From: UBA5614 sp963667535
GTDB lineage: Bacteria > Cloacimonadota > Cloacimonadia > Cloacimonadales > Cloacimonadaceae
Length of the DNA stretch: 64,000 bases
Reading direction: 5' to 3'
Assembly: GCA_963667535.2 (NCBI GenBank)
Contig: CAXXDU010000002.1
Location: forward strand, 62,001 to 126,000
Below the pieces are notes generated by a model. That model saw only the letters and a list, made by a program, of their open reading frames with translations, ran no database searches and had not been told where the DNA came from. The translations under genes were made by a program, and so were the position numbers. Position 1 is the first letter of the stretch; each line of letters begins with the position of its first letter. This document shows positions 33,388-43,166 of the stretch, piece after piece.

Positions 33388-34022
33388 ACAAGCTAAATGT
33401 AAAGCTACCCTTTAGCGAGATTGAAATAGAACAGCTTCCCGATGGGCAACCTGTAACGGATGCAACTAACTTTTTACAGGAAACTATCATCGCCAATACA
33501 CACAGAAACAGCCTGAGAGGCTTGGAACTGGGCTCAGGAAATGGTGTTGTGAGCCTTATGCTGGCTTTACAAAAGCCGGAGTGGCATTTGACAGGTCTTG
33601 AGTTACAAAGAGAATTGGCAGAACTGGCACAGTCAAATAATGCCAGGCTTGGCTTAGCTTGCAGCTTTACTTGTGGAGATTTGCGGGATTACCGGCAACT
33701 ATTGCAATATCAGGGTTATGATTTAATTTATGCAAATCCGCCCTGGATAAAAGTTAGTAGCGGCAAGGTGAGTCCCATCCCCAACCGTGCGATCAGCAGA
33801 CAGGAAGTTTGCTGCACAATGAAAGATGTCCTGTTGTGTGTGGATTGGTGTCTGGAACCCAAAGGTTTCGGCTGGATTATCTATCCTGTCGACCGCAAAA
33901 CAGACCTGGGAAGAGATATTATCCAGACAGAACTGGAAGTCTGCAACGTCTTTGAATCAGAACAAAGCCCGCGTTCTTTCATAGCCAAGCTGAGAAAGAA
34001 AACCGGAATAGAAAAATGGTAA
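33384..34022 (+). CDS. TrmN6-like N6-adenine methyltransferase
   Basis: About 212 residues with start ATGA overlapping the nadA stop; an earlier ATG at 33354 lies inside nadA and has no ribosome-binding site either. SAM-dependent fold: motif I LELGSGNGVVSLML, then the catalytic ANPPW of amino-methyltransferases in LIYANPPWIKVSSG. Order and size match TrmN6/YfiC-type enzymes that methylate A37 of tRNA-Val or related substrates; the exact target is inference. It is co-transcribed with nadA. Confidence 0.82.
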   Translation: MNKLNVKLPFSEIEIEQLPDGQPVTDATNFLQETIIANTHRNSLRGLELGSGNGVVSLMLALQKPEWHLTGLELQRELAELAQSNNARLGLACSFTCGDLRDYRQLLQYQGYDLIYANPPWIKVSSGKVSPIPNRAISRQEVCCTMKDVLLCVDWCLEPKGFGWIIYPVDRKTDLGRDIIQTELEVCNVFESEQSPRSFIAKLRKKTGIEKW

Positions 34023-34049
34023 ACGTACCTTAATACGAGGCATAGAATT

Positions 34050-34865
34050 ATGAAGAAGCAATTTATTATCCTGATAGTGACCGGTGTCCTGCTTATCATG
34101 GGCTGGACGATTGTTGAATACTTACTGCAAAGCCAGATTCAATATCAGTATCAGCAGATATCCACCTATCCCCTGATGGTATATTCCTGGGATGAGGAAT
34201 TGATGGTAACCCTGCAAACTGACCTCAGGCAATATGACTTTATCGATAGTCTGGAATTTAAGACCAGTGATGAAGCAGCAACTGAAATAATCCGTAAATA
34301 TAATCTGGACGGAGCAGACGAAATCCTGCAACAGAAGACATTACCAAACCTTTTGATAGTCTATATCAAAGGCAATGCTGCCGCCAGAATGCACAAACTC
34401 ACCTTGAAGGATTATCTGGAAAATTCACCCCAGAAAGGCAGAATGATGATTGAGTATCAGAATGATGTCTGGGATAGCACCTTCCGCCGCATAGACCAGT
34501 TCAATCAAATCCGCTGGATAGTGCTTTGCTTTATAGCTCTGGTAATCTTCCTGGTCTTTCTGCTTAAGCGGATGCACTATGAGCATCATCTGGCAAGGAT
34601 TAAACACTTCATGCTCAAGAATCCGAACGAGCAGATTCATGTACATGAACACTTCTGGATTAATTCGCTGATTCTATGCGTAGCACCTGTGGCTTTGAGC
34701 CTTGTGCTTTATGAGATTTTCTATTACAGTGACTGGCTTTTATATAGCATTGCCTGGTATTTTTTCTTTATTCAACTGGCAGTAGTGTCTGCCGCCACTT
34801 TGGCTGCCTATCCGTTTATGCTGAAGTATGAGCATGAAATTCCCTCCGCAAAGGACGACGACTGA
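34050..34865 (+). CDS. FtsX-like cell-division membrane protein
   Basis: A 271-residue protein with the FtsX topology: one N-terminal helix (about 5-27), an extracellular domain (about 28-155, with LPNLLIVYIKGNAAARM, a pattern of the FtsX ECD), then three helices (about 157-176, 205-225 and 228-255). FtsX with the ATPase FtsE controls peptidoglycan hydrolases. No ftsE is adjacent, though an M23 peptidase is encoded at 19530. Its stop overlaps the pgsA start by one base. Sequence is divergent, so the name is kept open. Confidence 0.7.
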   Translation: MKKQFIILIVTGVLLIMGWTIVEYLLQSQIQYQYQQISTYPLMVYSWDEELMVTLQTDLRQYDFIDSLEFKTSDEAATEIIRKYNLDGADEILQQKTLPNLLIVYIKGNAAARMHKLTLKDYLENSPQKGRMMIEYQNDVWDSTFRRIDQFNQIRWIVLCFIALVIFLVFLLKRMHYEHHLARIKHFMLKNPNEQIHVHEHFWINSLILCVAPVALSLVLYEIFYYSDWLLYSIAWYFFFIQLAVVSAATLAAYPFMLKYEHEIPSAKDDD

Positions 34866-35404
34866 TGAAGTTTTTACCTAATGCCCTTACTATCTTGCGG
34901 ATTGTTTTAACTCCCGTTTTTATCGTACTGGCTATTTATATTCATAGCACGCCTGCGCTTTACTGGGCATGGATTGTGTTTGTAGTAGCGGCTCTGACTG
35001 ATTGGCTGGATGGCGCATTAGCCAGAAAACTGAATGTTATATCCAATTTCGGCAAGATATGGGACCCTCTGGCAGACAAGTTTATTGTCCTTTCCGCTTT
35101 GGCTGCTTTGGTCTGGAAGGCTCCTTTTCACTTACACTGGATTATCTTTGCCATCGTGTTTCTGAGAGAAGTGGCAGTCACTATCATGCGTGAAGTCTAT
35201 GCCAAAAAACAGATAATTATCCCTGCTGACAAATGGGGAAAACTAAAGACTGTACTCCAGATGGTAGGTATTGTCTTGTGTCTGGGTCTATGGGCACTGA
35301 ATATAGTCCCGCCATTCGTTATAACCGGAAGCCAGGTCTGGTTTTGGGTAGTGGCTGCGGTAACGGTTTTCAGTGGCTTGAATTATCTGCGTGTTAAGCG
35401 CTGA
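34865..35404 (+). CDS. pgsA: CDP-diacylglycerol-glycerol-3-phosphate 3-phosphatidyltransferase
   Basis: A 179-residue inner-membrane enzyme of phosphatidylglycerol synthesis. The CDP-alcohol phosphotransferase signature D-G-x2-A-R-x8-G-x3-D-x3-D is perfect, within residues 41-66 (LTDWLDGALARKLNVI and FGKIWDPLADK). About four to five hydrophobic helices. The FLREVAVTIMRE segment is typical of PgsA. Start overlaps the FtsX-like stop by one base, so the pair is coupled. Confidence 0.94.
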   Translation: MKFLPNALTILRIVLTPVFIVLAIYIHSTPALYWAWIVFVVAALTDWLDGALARKLNVISNFGKIWDPLADKFIVLSALAALVWKAPFHLHWIIFAIVFLREVAVTIMREVYAKKQIIIPADKWGKLKTVLQMVGIVLCLGLWALNIVPPFVITGSQVWFWVVAAVTVFSGLNYLRVKR

Positions 35405-35442
35405 ACTGCTGATAAATCTTTATAATTAAAGAAGGTAAAACC

Positions 35443-36537
35443 ATGAAAAACAGCTTTCTTTCACCAATAGTCAAAGTTATTATCTTAATTACTCTGGTTA
35501 GCTTAGCCTTAATCATAACCGCTTGTGGCAAGAGCGCTCCCAAAACTGATAAATACAGCTTTTATGAAACGGTTATTGATACTACCAAGCCTATAGCCTG
35601 GGGTGAAGACAGAGATATCTATGTGCTCTGTGACGAAGCTAATTGGACTGATATCCAGGACTCGCTGAAAAGCAGTCTGGAACGAGAAGTAGCTGTAGTA
35701 GTAAAAGAGCGCTATTTCAACCTGATCAGAAAGGACCTCAAAGATATCGACCAACTTACTAAATATAAGAATCTGCTGTTTATGGGCGACCTTGAATCCA
35801 AAACTCCTGTTTCTGAACACATTAAAGCCACTATGCCTCCACGCCTGGTGGATAGAGTCAAGAATACAGGTGCCGACATTTTTGTTGCCAAGAACCGCTG
35901 GGTTACAGACCAGATTGTTATTTATATGGTGGGGAGCAATCGGGAGAATCTGTTAAACCTGAATATCGTGCAAAAAGACAGGTTGTTTACAGAGTTTCTC
36001 AACCGTTTGGGAGAAAGACTTGCGTATCAGGCATATTTGACCAAGGTAATACCCGAAGACTTTTATAAACCATATCCCTATACACTAAAACTTCCCACTA
36101 ATTACAGGTTGTATGTTAATGATGAGAAGAATCATTTCCTGAGCTTTCTGTGCCGTATTGGTAGCGAATCCAGAGACTTTCCTGATAAATATATATCCGT
36201 CTACTATGAAGATATAAAAACAGACAGCCTTGCTCTTGATTGGGCGCTAAATAAACGCAAGGGATTTGCTGCTAAGTATTATGATAAAGACGAATTTGAC
36301 CCCAAGCTGCTGCATTCCAAAAAGATTGCTTTTGCCGGTTACACTGCCTGGCAGATAATCGGACCCTGGAAAAACATGAAGCATGATATTGGCGGAGGTT
36401 TCCAAACCTTTGCAATTTTTGATGCCAAGCAAAAGAGAGCCTACCTCATTGATAATGTAGTCTATTATCCGGCAGGTGATAAGCTGCCTGTCTTGCTTGA
36501 ATTGGAAAAACTCTCTGCTACATTCAGGATAAAGTAA
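35443..36537 (+). CDS. DUF4837-like lipoprotein
   Basis: A 364-residue protein with lipoprotein signal: hydrophobic residues 11-26 then I-T-A-C with Cys28. The mature part has the DUF4837 pattern: a start around WGEDRDIYVLCDEANW, a middle with KNRWVTDQIVIYMVGSNRENL and a C-terminal half with YPYTLKLPTNYRLYVNDEKNHFLSFL. In Bacteroidota the family is an uncharacterised lipoprotein. The ATG follows GAAGG. It follows pgsA by 38 bases and precedes the TPR lipoprotein by 6 bases. Function unknown. Confidence 0.75.
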   Translation: MKNSFLSPIVKVIILITLVSLALIITACGKSAPKTDKYSFYETVIDTTKPIAWGEDRDIYVLCDEANWTDIQDSLKSSLEREVAVVVKERYFNLIRKDLKDIDQLTKYKNLLFMGDLESKTPVSEHIKATMPPRLVDRVKNTGADIFVAKNRWVTDQIVIYMVGSNRENLLNLNIVQKDRLFTEFLNRLGERLAYQAYLTKVIPEDFYKPYPYTLKLPTNYRLYVNDEKNHFLSFLCRIGSESRDFPDKYISVYYEDIKTDSLALDWALNKRKGFAAKYYDKDEFDPKLLHSKKIAFAGYTAWQIIGPWKNMKHDIGGGFQTFAIFDAKQKRAYLIDNVVYYPAGDKLPVLLELEKLSATFRIK

Positions 36538-36543
36538 TCTCTT

Positions 36544-38298
36544 TTGAAAATTAGTAACTTCTTTCTTTTTGCCATAGTATCGGTTAGCTTTGTAGTATTG
36601 TTTACTGTTACAGGCTGCGCTCAGAATAAGCCGGTTTTAGCAACGCCTGATGGCTCACAACCTAATGAATATTCAGCGTATCTCTATTCAGCCGGTAATG
36701 TTTTAAAATCTAATGGTGATTTTGCAGGTGCAGAAAGTGTCTTCAGGCTGGCATCTCTTTATGACCCGCATTCTACTGAAATCAAAAAAGCTATTTTTAG
36801 TGTGTTAATGATCAGAGCTGAGGATAAGGAAATACCTCTCACTTATCTGGAAGGTTATGTAGATTCACTCCTGGTTCAGAAAGCTATGGATAAGACCATG
36901 CTGGAAGAGGCGTATAATATCTTTGCCAGAGCTGATAACAATCTCAAAGCCAAAGAGCTTCTGGATATTTACCTTAAAAAATACTCCACTGCCAGAGCCT
37001 ATACTTCTCTGTTTTATCTTGAACAAATCCTTTATAACAAATCCCGGCTGGAACTATTGGATAAAGCATATAAACATGCCGGAACCGATGCCTCTTTCCT
37101 GAACTCTTTGGGCTATCTGTATCTTGCATATGATTCCACTAAAGCTGAAACCATCTGGAATAATGCCCGTAAGTTTGATACCACCACCCAATCTGCTCAA
37201 TTCCTTTGGGCATTGTATTCAAAACAAAACAACACTGTGAAACTGCATAAACTCTGGAATTCTTTCCGTCTGCCGGATGAGAAGGAAAAGCTCTCAGAGA
37301 TGCTCAACCGCTCATTTGAAGAGGCTGATTTTCTTCCGATAACCATGCTAAGCGATGTGATTCTTAATTCCAATGAACCACAATTTATCCTGTATCTTTT
37401 ACAATCAAGCTGGTACTTAAACAAGAATGAGTTGTTTGAACAAAGCTGGAACAAATTGCAGAAGATGCAGCTAAACACTCTGGATAGTCAATTAGCCTAT
37501 TTCTATGCTGCTCTGTATTATCTCAAAAATGACGATTATCCTGCTGCCCTAAATTGGATTTCCAGACTTAATGGTAAAAATGCACTGGATGAACTGGTCA
37601 GCATTTACAGAGCCACAAGCCTGATGGGAACAACTGAAACTGACACTACCAAGGTTTATCTTATCAAACAAAAGCTCATAAAAACGATAGAACCATCTAT
37701 GGAAGGTATGCTTGCAGCACCGGTTAAACGATATTTACTGGCTGTAGCCGATAGTCTGGGATACAATAATGAAATCAGCGTTGCTGATTCTATAACCTGG
37801 AATTGTGTGGAATGGTTTTATAAAAACAGACCTCATACTTATGATACATATTATTGGTTAGCTTTGTATTATACCAAAACAAAGCAGGATACACTCTCAA
37901 AAGCAATCCTCAGAGAAGCACTGGATGAATATCCCGAGGATGCGGCATTACTCAATTGGCTCGGTTACAGCTATGTTTTGTCCGGTGACAATCTGGATGA
38001 GGCGGAAGTATTGATTCGCAGAGCATTACAGCTTGCACCCGATAATCCCTATTATCTGGATAGCCTGGGCTGGCTGTGTTTCCTGAAAGGAGATTTTAAG
38101 CAAGCCGGAGAATTGATGGAAATTCCGGCTACTCTGGAACAAATGCCTTCTGAAATTGCTTTTCATCTTGGTTCTGTCTATAACTCCCTCAAGGATACTG
38201 AACGAGCTACCCGATATCTGAAACTTGCAATAGAGGTTAATGATGACCCTGAGGCAGTTGCCAAAGCTAAGACTTTGCTGGATAGCATTAAGCCTTAG
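36544..38298 (+). CDS. TPR-repeat lipoprotein
   Basis: A 584-residue protein. It must start with TTG at 36544, since only this gives the complete lipoprotein signal (hydrophobic stretch then V-T-G-C, Cys25); no strong ribosome-binding site is seen. Helical TPR-like repeats fill the rest: SAGNVLKSNGDFAGAESVFRLASLYDP near 45-75, and clear repeats at about 460-580 (ALLNWLGYSYVLSGDNLDEAEVLIRRALQLAPDNPYYLDSLGWLCFLKGDFKQAGELM). It is probably an outer-membrane assembly or scaffold lipoprotein; partners unknown. Likely in one operon with the DUF4837 gene. Confidence 0.85.
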   Translation: MKISNFFLFAIVSVSFVVLFTVTGCAQNKPVLATPDGSQPNEYSAYLYSAGNVLKSNGDFAGAESVFRLASLYDPHSTEIKKAIFSVLMIRAEDKEIPLTYLEGYVDSLLVQKAMDKTMLEEAYNIFARADNNLKAKELLDIYLKKYSTARAYTSLFYLEQILYNKSRLELLDKAYKHAGTDASFLNSLGYLYLAYDSTKAETIWNNARKFDTTTQSAQFLWALYSKQNNTVKLHKLWNSFRLPDEKEKLSEMLNRSFEEADFLPITMLSDVILNSNEPQFILYLLQSSWYLNKNELFEQSWNKLQKMQLNTLDSQLAYFYAALYYLKNDDYPAALNWISRLNGKNALDELVSIYRATSLMGTTETDTTKVYLIKQKLIKTIEPSMEGMLAAPVKRYLLAVADSLGYNNEISVADSITWNCVEWFYKNRPHTYDTYYWLALYYTKTKQDTLSKAILREALDEYPEDAALLNWLGYSYVLSGDNLDEAEVLIRRALQLAPDNPYYLDSLGWLCFLKGDFKQAGELMEIPATLEQMPSEIAFHLGSVYNSLKDTERATRYLKLAIEVNDDPEAVAKAKTLLDSIKP

Positions 38299-38364
38299 TT
38301 ATTAACTGCCGGACCGTTACACTTTACACTATATCGAATCTAACTCCTGAAACTAATGATTAAC

Positions 38365-38394
38365 TTGACATCAAACGGATGCATTTATTAGTAT
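38365..38394 (+). promoter_or_regulatory. Candidate sigma-70 promoter
   Basis: TTGACA at 38365-38370 with TAGTAT at 38389-38394 (18-base spacer), about 60 bases before the next ATG. Confidence 0.5.
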
Positions 38395-38453
38395 ATTTTT
38401 TATTGAGATTACTCGATTCTTCGACATTAATCTTAGGTTTAGGTGGTTAGAAA

Positions 38454-38990
38454 ATGCAACATAATAAAAAGCTATTCATCGTTATTGTATTTGTATTTAT
38501 CACACTTTGGGGAGTCAGCCTTTTACAGGCAAAAATAAAAAACCCATATAGCTATTTATCAAAACCTCCGCTTTACATTAGCTCAGCTATTTCTCCGGAT
38601 AAATCAGTATATAACCGTGGTGAGATAATCAATTTTGTCGTGGTAGCAAATCTCGATACTCTGAGATGTGACCCTGTAAGCAATTACCTGGTATATATTG
38701 GCAATCTAAGCAGTTTATTAACTCAAAGCGAACTGGTAGGCTCATCTGTGCAGGAGAGTTACATGTTAAACAGAAAAATTCATGCAGTCAAGATTTCCTT
38801 CAAAGTCCGGATGCTAAATAAATACTCTCCTCCTGTGATTGCCGTCAGAACTGTCAGAATTGCTCAGGAAAATTCAACCAATAAAAAGCCTTTCCTGAAT
38901 ATTGCCATCGATGAATTTGCAACATATTATCTGACTTCACCGGCATACTCTAAAGTCCGCAACAGTGATTACGGCAGCACGGATTACTAA
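38454..38990 (+). CDS. Exported protein of unknown function
   Basis: A 178-residue protein with a signal peptide (MQHNKKLFIVIVFVFITL, ending near LQA). The mature part is beta-rich: SPDKSVYNRGEIINFVVVANLD resembles the start of an Ig-like or intracellular-proteinase-inhibitor-like sandwich, and the end is a short Tyr/Ser-rich tail. No family recognised. A promoter candidate lies upstream; the histidine kinase follows after 71 bases. GGTGG is seen near the start. Confidence 0.7.
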   Translation: MQHNKKLFIVIVFVFITLWGVSLLQAKIKNPYSYLSKPPLYISSAISPDKSVYNRGEIINFVVVANLDTLRCDPVSNYLVYIGNLSSLLTQSELVGSSVQESYMLNRKIHAVKISFKVRMLNKYSPPVIAVRTVRIAQENSTNKKPFLNIAIDEFATYYLTSPAYSKVRNSDYGSTDY

Positions 38991-39061
38991 CTAAAGACAC
39001 GTATTCCGACTGTCCATTCTGGTAAAGTAACATCCAATAAATAGAGAAGAAGGAACTAATA

Positions 39062-40762
39062 GTGAACTCGGGCACGATTGAAACAGAAACAACTGAGCTG
39101 AGCAGAATTCTGGAGTATGTGAATCAAATCAGTCTGGAACTCGCCACTATCCCGCAAGGTCAGGACATCTATAGCTTGATTACGAAAAAGCTAATGGACG
39201 CTACCGGTGCGATAGGAGTGACATTCGGAGATTATGATTCTGATGAGCAGGAAGTTGTCTTGAAGCATCTTGAAACTGATAGCAACTTGTTAAATATTGC
39301 CAATAAAGTGCTGGGATATTCTTTAATGAATGTTAAAGCCAGTGTCACTGAAGAGATGTATAATAACATGGTTACAAAGCAGGTGAGTTATAGAGCAAAT
39401 CTGACTGAAGCTACTTTTGGTGAAATCTCCCCTACAGTAAGTACACTATTTATGAAAACTCTGAATATTGGATACTTTGAAGGTATGGCTTATGTCGTGG
39501 AAGGCAAACTATACGGGACATCAGTGCTTGCCTTCAAATCTAATTTCCCCGTACCTTCAACCCATCTCCTCAAAACATTATGCAACGTCATTGCAGTTGC
39601 TCTGAGCAGGCATAAAACAGAAATTGATTTGCGGCACTCAATCAAAGCTCTGCAGATTAGTGAAGAGAGATTCAGAAACATTGCCGAGCAATTGAGAGAT
39701 GCGATTTTTCTCACTGATTCACGCGGAACAATACTATATCTTTCACCTTCCACAAAACAACTCTTCGGATATGAACCCGGTGAAATGCTGGGAAAAAACT
39801 TCATTTTGTATCTTCATAAGTCAGACTTGAAAAAAGCCTTGAGCCGCTTTCAGATGGCTATCAACATTAGTGAAAGCAGAGAACCCCTTATCCTGAGAAT
39901 GATCCGTAAAAACGGAGAAGAATTCTTTGGTGAATTAGTCTCAAGCAATGTTCATGAAGATGGTAGAGTCAGTGGTACAATTGGTCTAATCAGAGATATC
40001 TCAGAACGAATCAAAGCCGAAACAGAGATTAAATCACTGAATGCTGATTTGGAAACACGTGTACAGAACAGAACCGTGGAGCTCAAAGAGGCAAACAAAG
40101 AATTGGAAGCTTTTTGCTATTCTATTTCCCATGACTTGAGAAGTCCGCTCCGAACTATTTCCGGTTTCAGCTCCATTTTGATTGAGGACAATCATCATCA
40201 GCTAAATGAAGAGGGCAAGGTCAATTTGAACAGGATCGTCAATGCCACTCAATATATGGGGCAATTGATCGATGATTTACTCAATCTGTCACGTTTATAC
40301 AAAGCTGGAATTCATGCTGTTGACGTAGATATCAGCAAACTCGTCCGGAGTGAATTTGATTCACTGATAATGATGGAACCGGATAGAGAAATTGAATTGG
40401 ACATTCAGGATAACATCATAGTCAGAGCTGATAAAAACCTGATTCATAACGCTATTCAAAACCTGGTTAATAATGCCTGGAAATTTACATCCACCCAAAA
40501 GAAAGCAAAAATCACACTCGGCACCACTATTAAGGATAACCAGACAATATACTTCCTCAAAGATAATGGCGTCGGTTTTGATATGAATTATTATCACAAA
40601 CTTTTTCATCCTTTTCAAAGACTCCACGGACGCAACGACTTTCCCGGCACCGGTATAGGCTTAGCCTCCGTAAAGAGAATTATCAATAAACATAATGGCG
40701 AAATATGGGCAGAGTCCCAACCCGGCAAAGGTGCAACTTTCTATTTCTCGCTTGGAACTTAA
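39062..40762 (+). CDS. Soluble sensor histidine kinase (GAF-PAS-HisKA-HATPase)
   Basis: A 566-residue cytoplasmic kinase, no membrane helices. A GAF-like domain (about 10-188) precedes a PAS domain (about 200-315, with FLTDSRGTILYLSPSTKQLFGYEPGEMLG), a coiled coil (about 318-350) and a phosphoacceptor domain (H357 in CYSISHDLRSPLR). The ATPase part has NLVNNAWKFTS, DNGVGF and GTGIGLASVKRI; it is the phytochrome-like type. Start is GTG at 39062 with AGAAGAAGGAA upstream. No response regulator nearby. Signal unknown. Confidence 0.92.
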   Translation: MNSGTIETETTELSRILEYVNQISLELATIPQGQDIYSLITKKLMDATGAIGVTFGDYDSDEQEVVLKHLETDSNLLNIANKVLGYSLMNVKASVTEEMYNNMVTKQVSYRANLTEATFGEISPTVSTLFMKTLNIGYFEGMAYVVEGKLYGTSVLAFKSNFPVPSTHLLKTLCNVIAVALSRHKTEIDLRHSIKALQISEERFRNIAEQLRDAIFLTDSRGTILYLSPSTKQLFGYEPGEMLGKNFILYLHKSDLKKALSRFQMAINISESREPLILRMIRKNGEEFFGELVSSNVHEDGRVSGTIGLIRDISERIKAETEIKSLNADLETRVQNRTVELKEANKELEAFCYSISHDLRSPLRTISGFSSILIEDNHHQLNEEGKVNLNRIVNATQYMGQLIDDLLNLSRLYKAGIHAVDVDISKLVRSEFDSLIMMEPDREIELDIQDNIIVRADKNLIHNAIQNLVNNAWKFTSTQKKAKITLGTTIKDNQTIYFLKDNGVGFDMNYYHKLFHPFQRLHGRNDFPGTGIGLASVKRIINKHNGEIWAESQPGKGATFYFSLGT

Positions 40763-40838
40763 CACATTGTAAAATCCTTTGACAATATCATTCCCTTGCC
40801 AATTGTGGATATACTATAATTGTGAGGTGACTTTTCTT

Positions 40839-41036
40839 ATGAAAGAACAAAAGAAAGACCGTTTGGGTCTGTCCTCCGGCAACTACATTATTATGCTTGT
40901 TGCTATAGCTATAATGACAGCAGGCTATCTCATCATGGCTGGCAATGATATCACAATTTCCCCGGTTTTACTTGTCATTGCTTATGTCTTTGTAATCCCT
41001 CTTTCTCTGCTATTTAAATTCAAGAAAAAAGACTAA
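40839..41036 (+). CDS. DUF3098-like small membrane protein
   Basis: A 65-residue protein starting at 40839, where GAGG lies 10 bases upstream; a longer frame from 40779 includes this site. GLSSGNYIIMLVAIAIMTAGYLIMAG, then a second helix (VLLVIAYVFVIPLSLLFKF) and a lysine tail match DUF3098, which in Bacteroidota lies next to ftsX. Here the FtsX-like gene is 6 kb upstream. TATAAT at 40815-40820 could be a -10 box. It precedes the DUF58 gene by 11 bases. Confidence 0.75.
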   Translation: MKEQKKDRLGLSSGNYIIMLVAIAIMTAGYLIMAGNDITISPVLLVIAYVFVIPLSLLFKFKKKD

Positions 41037-41047
41037 CCCCGCTGTAG

Positions 41048-41929
41048 ATGGCAAATCTTTTATCCGACGAAACTATCGCCAGGCTGATGCGTTTTCAGCT
41101 CACGGCTCAGCAGATTGTGGAAGGCTTTCTGGTTGGTCTGCACAAATCACCTTATCATGGCTTCAGCGTGGAATTCAGCGACCACAGGCAGTATAATCAG
41201 GGTGACCCCTTAAAGAATATCGACTGGAAAGTTGTAGCACGTACAGAACGCTATTACGTTAAACGATTCGAAGAAGAAACCAATCTGCGCTGCTATATCC
41301 TGTTTGACCATAGCAAATCTATGTTCTACAAATCAGGTGAGACAACCAAGATTGAATACGCACGTCAACTGGCAGGAGCGCTTGCCTGGCTGATGATGAG
41401 CCAGAAAGATGCCGTAGGACTATTTACTTTTACCAATAAAATCACCCAATCCTTTATGCCCAAAGCAGTCAGAAGTTATCTGGCTCAAATGTTTACTGCC
41501 CTACTCACCACAGAAGCTCAGGACGTTACAGATATCCAGCCTGTTCTGCATAAAATGGCAGAAACAATCAAGAAACGCAGCCTGATAATCGTTATCAGTG
41601 ACCTGCTGGACGAACCGGAGAAAATCCTCAACGGACTTAAACACTTCCGTAACCGCCAACACGAAGTAATCGTTTTCCATATCCAGGACCCGCAGGAAGA
41701 ACACTTTAAGTTTAAACGTGAAACAGAATTTGTCGATTCAGAAACAGGTGAGAAAATCAAGGTCACTCCCTGGCAAATCAGAGGCTCCTACCTTGAGTCC
41801 TATAATAACTATATCGAAACCCTCAAAACCGGCTGCCACCAGGCCCGGATAGAATACAATCCCGTTACCACAGCTACTCCTTTTAACGACCTGCTGGTTA
41901 AATATCTGATTAAAAGACGAAAAGGATAG
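41048..41929 (+). CDS. DUF58 / von Willebrand A-like protein
   Basis: A 293-residue cytoplasmic protein. N-terminal part has the diagnostic GFSVEFSDHRQYNQGDPLKNIDWKVVARTERYYVKRFEEE, followed by a vWA-like fold with a MIDAS-like LFDHSKSMFY (about residues 85-94) and ISDLLDEPE. DUF58 proteins act with MoxR-type AAA ATPases in envelope or metal-centre maturation; no MoxR gene is nearby. It ends 5 bases before the restriction-modification cassette, which may have cut off its operon partners. Confidence 0.88.
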   Translation: MANLLSDETIARLMRFQLTAQQIVEGFLVGLHKSPYHGFSVEFSDHRQYNQGDPLKNIDWKVVARTERYYVKRFEEETNLRCYILFDHSKSMFYKSGETTKIEYARQLAGALAWLMMSQKDAVGLFTFTNKITQSFMPKAVRSYLAQMFTALLTTEAQDVTDIQPVLHKMAETIKKRSLIIVISDLLDEPEKILNGLKHFRNRQHEVIVFHIQDPQEEHFKFKRETEFVDSETGEKIKVTPWQIRGSYLESYNNYIETLKTGCHQARIEYNPVTTATPFNDLLVKYLIKRRKG

Positions 41930-41934
41930 GGAAA

Positions 41935-43164
41935 ATGGATTTACAAAATTGGAATGTAATAGATAAAATGTTTGATGATGAGATTGAGCTTCTACCTTCC
42001 GTAACTGAACTTTTTGAATTGCAATTAGCATATTTAGAATATAACACATTACCAATAGCCGATTTCTATGAACGTAGTGCATATTTCAAAAGCAGAAAAG
42101 GCAAACTTACTAAGCATTTTTCTCTTTATTCTAATGTAACTGAAGCATTGATTGATGAGCGTTCTAATGAGACAAAGCAGTATTTTGAACAAGGTAACTT
42201 CTCTACTGGTTACGCAACACATGGTCTTTTTCCATATAGAGGAAAATTTCATCCCCAGCTTATAAAAGCTCTTCTAAACATTATTGGAATAAAGAAGAGT
42301 GAGACAATATTAGACCCGATGTGTGGAAGTGGAACGTTAAATATTGAAGCAGCACTAAATGGCATTAATTCTTATGCTACTGATGTCAGCCCATTTTGTA
42401 GGTTTATGACTAAAGTTAAATATGATAGCCTAACTTTGAACTCAGTTGATATTTCTAATATACTGACTAAAAAGGATGATATTTTTGATATGTTCTCCAA
42501 TCCAGAGGGTTTATCAAGACTGCGTAACATTACTGACCCAATTAAGAGGAAAGTTGGAGAGCTATGTTTACTGGCATATTTAGATGCTTTGGGTTATTCA
42601 AAAAGAGTCAAAATGAATGACCACAAGACACTATTTAGAAAAGTATTAAGTCGATATGTGGGAGTTCTTCAAGATAGTATCACTAAAATAGTTCCAAACA
42701 TCTCTTTAGGAAATGTCAAAATATTAGATGATTCTACAGCACAGAAACTTGACTTACCAGATAATTCAATTGATGGAATAATTACATCCCCACCTTATTC
42801 ATTTGCAATAGACTATGCAGAAAATGATGCTCCCCACATTGAGTATTTGGGTTATAGTGTTGCTCAAATCCGAAACAATATGATTGGATTAAAAGGCAAG
42901 AGTATTCAAGATAAATTGGAATCCTATTTCACAGATATGAATTCTGTTGTTAGAGAAGCTTCAAGAGTACTCAAACCTGATAAAACAATGGTTATTATTA
43001 TTGGTTCGAATACTAACCAAACTAAAGGTGTCCGATTAGAAGATAATATTATCATTGCATGTGGTACAGTAGGGTTAAATCTGTACTTAACTATCAATAA
43101 ACCGATTAAAGGCATGAGAAATACTATGAAAGAAGAACTAATATTGTTTTTCAAAAAGGAGTAA
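41935..43164 (+). CDS. Type II DNA methyltransferase (amino-methyltransferase, SPPY type)
   Basis: A 409-residue SAM-dependent DNA methylase. Motif I ETILDPMCGSGTLNIEAA (about residues 123-140) precedes the catalytic ITSPPYSF (283-290), then YAENDAPHIEYLGYS. SPPY favours N4-cytosine methylation, though N6-adenine cannot be excluded. GGATAGGG stands before the ATG. It starts an AT-rich three-gene cassette (methyltransferase, endonuclease, methyltransferase) with 2-base spacing to the endonuclease. Acquired by transfer, judging from composition. Confidence 0.88.
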   Translation: MDLQNWNVIDKMFDDEIELLPSVTELFELQLAYLEYNTLPIADFYERSAYFKSRKGKLTKHFSLYSNVTEALIDERSNETKQYFEQGNFSTGYATHGLFPYRGKFHPQLIKALLNIIGIKKSETILDPMCGSGTLNIEAALNGINSYATDVSPFCRFMTKVKYDSLTLNSVDISNILTKKDDIFDMFSNPEGLSRLRNITDPIKRKVGELCLLAYLDALGYSKRVKMNDHKTLFRKVLSRYVGVLQDSITKIVPNISLGNVKILDDSTAQKLDLPDNSIDGIITSPPYSFAIDYAENDAPHIEYLGYSVAQIRNNMIGLKGKSIQDKLESYFTDMNSVVREASRVLKPDKTMVIIIGSNTNQTKGVRLEDNIIIACGTVGLNLYLTINKPIKGMRNTMKEELILFFKKE

Positions 43165-43166
43165 TT

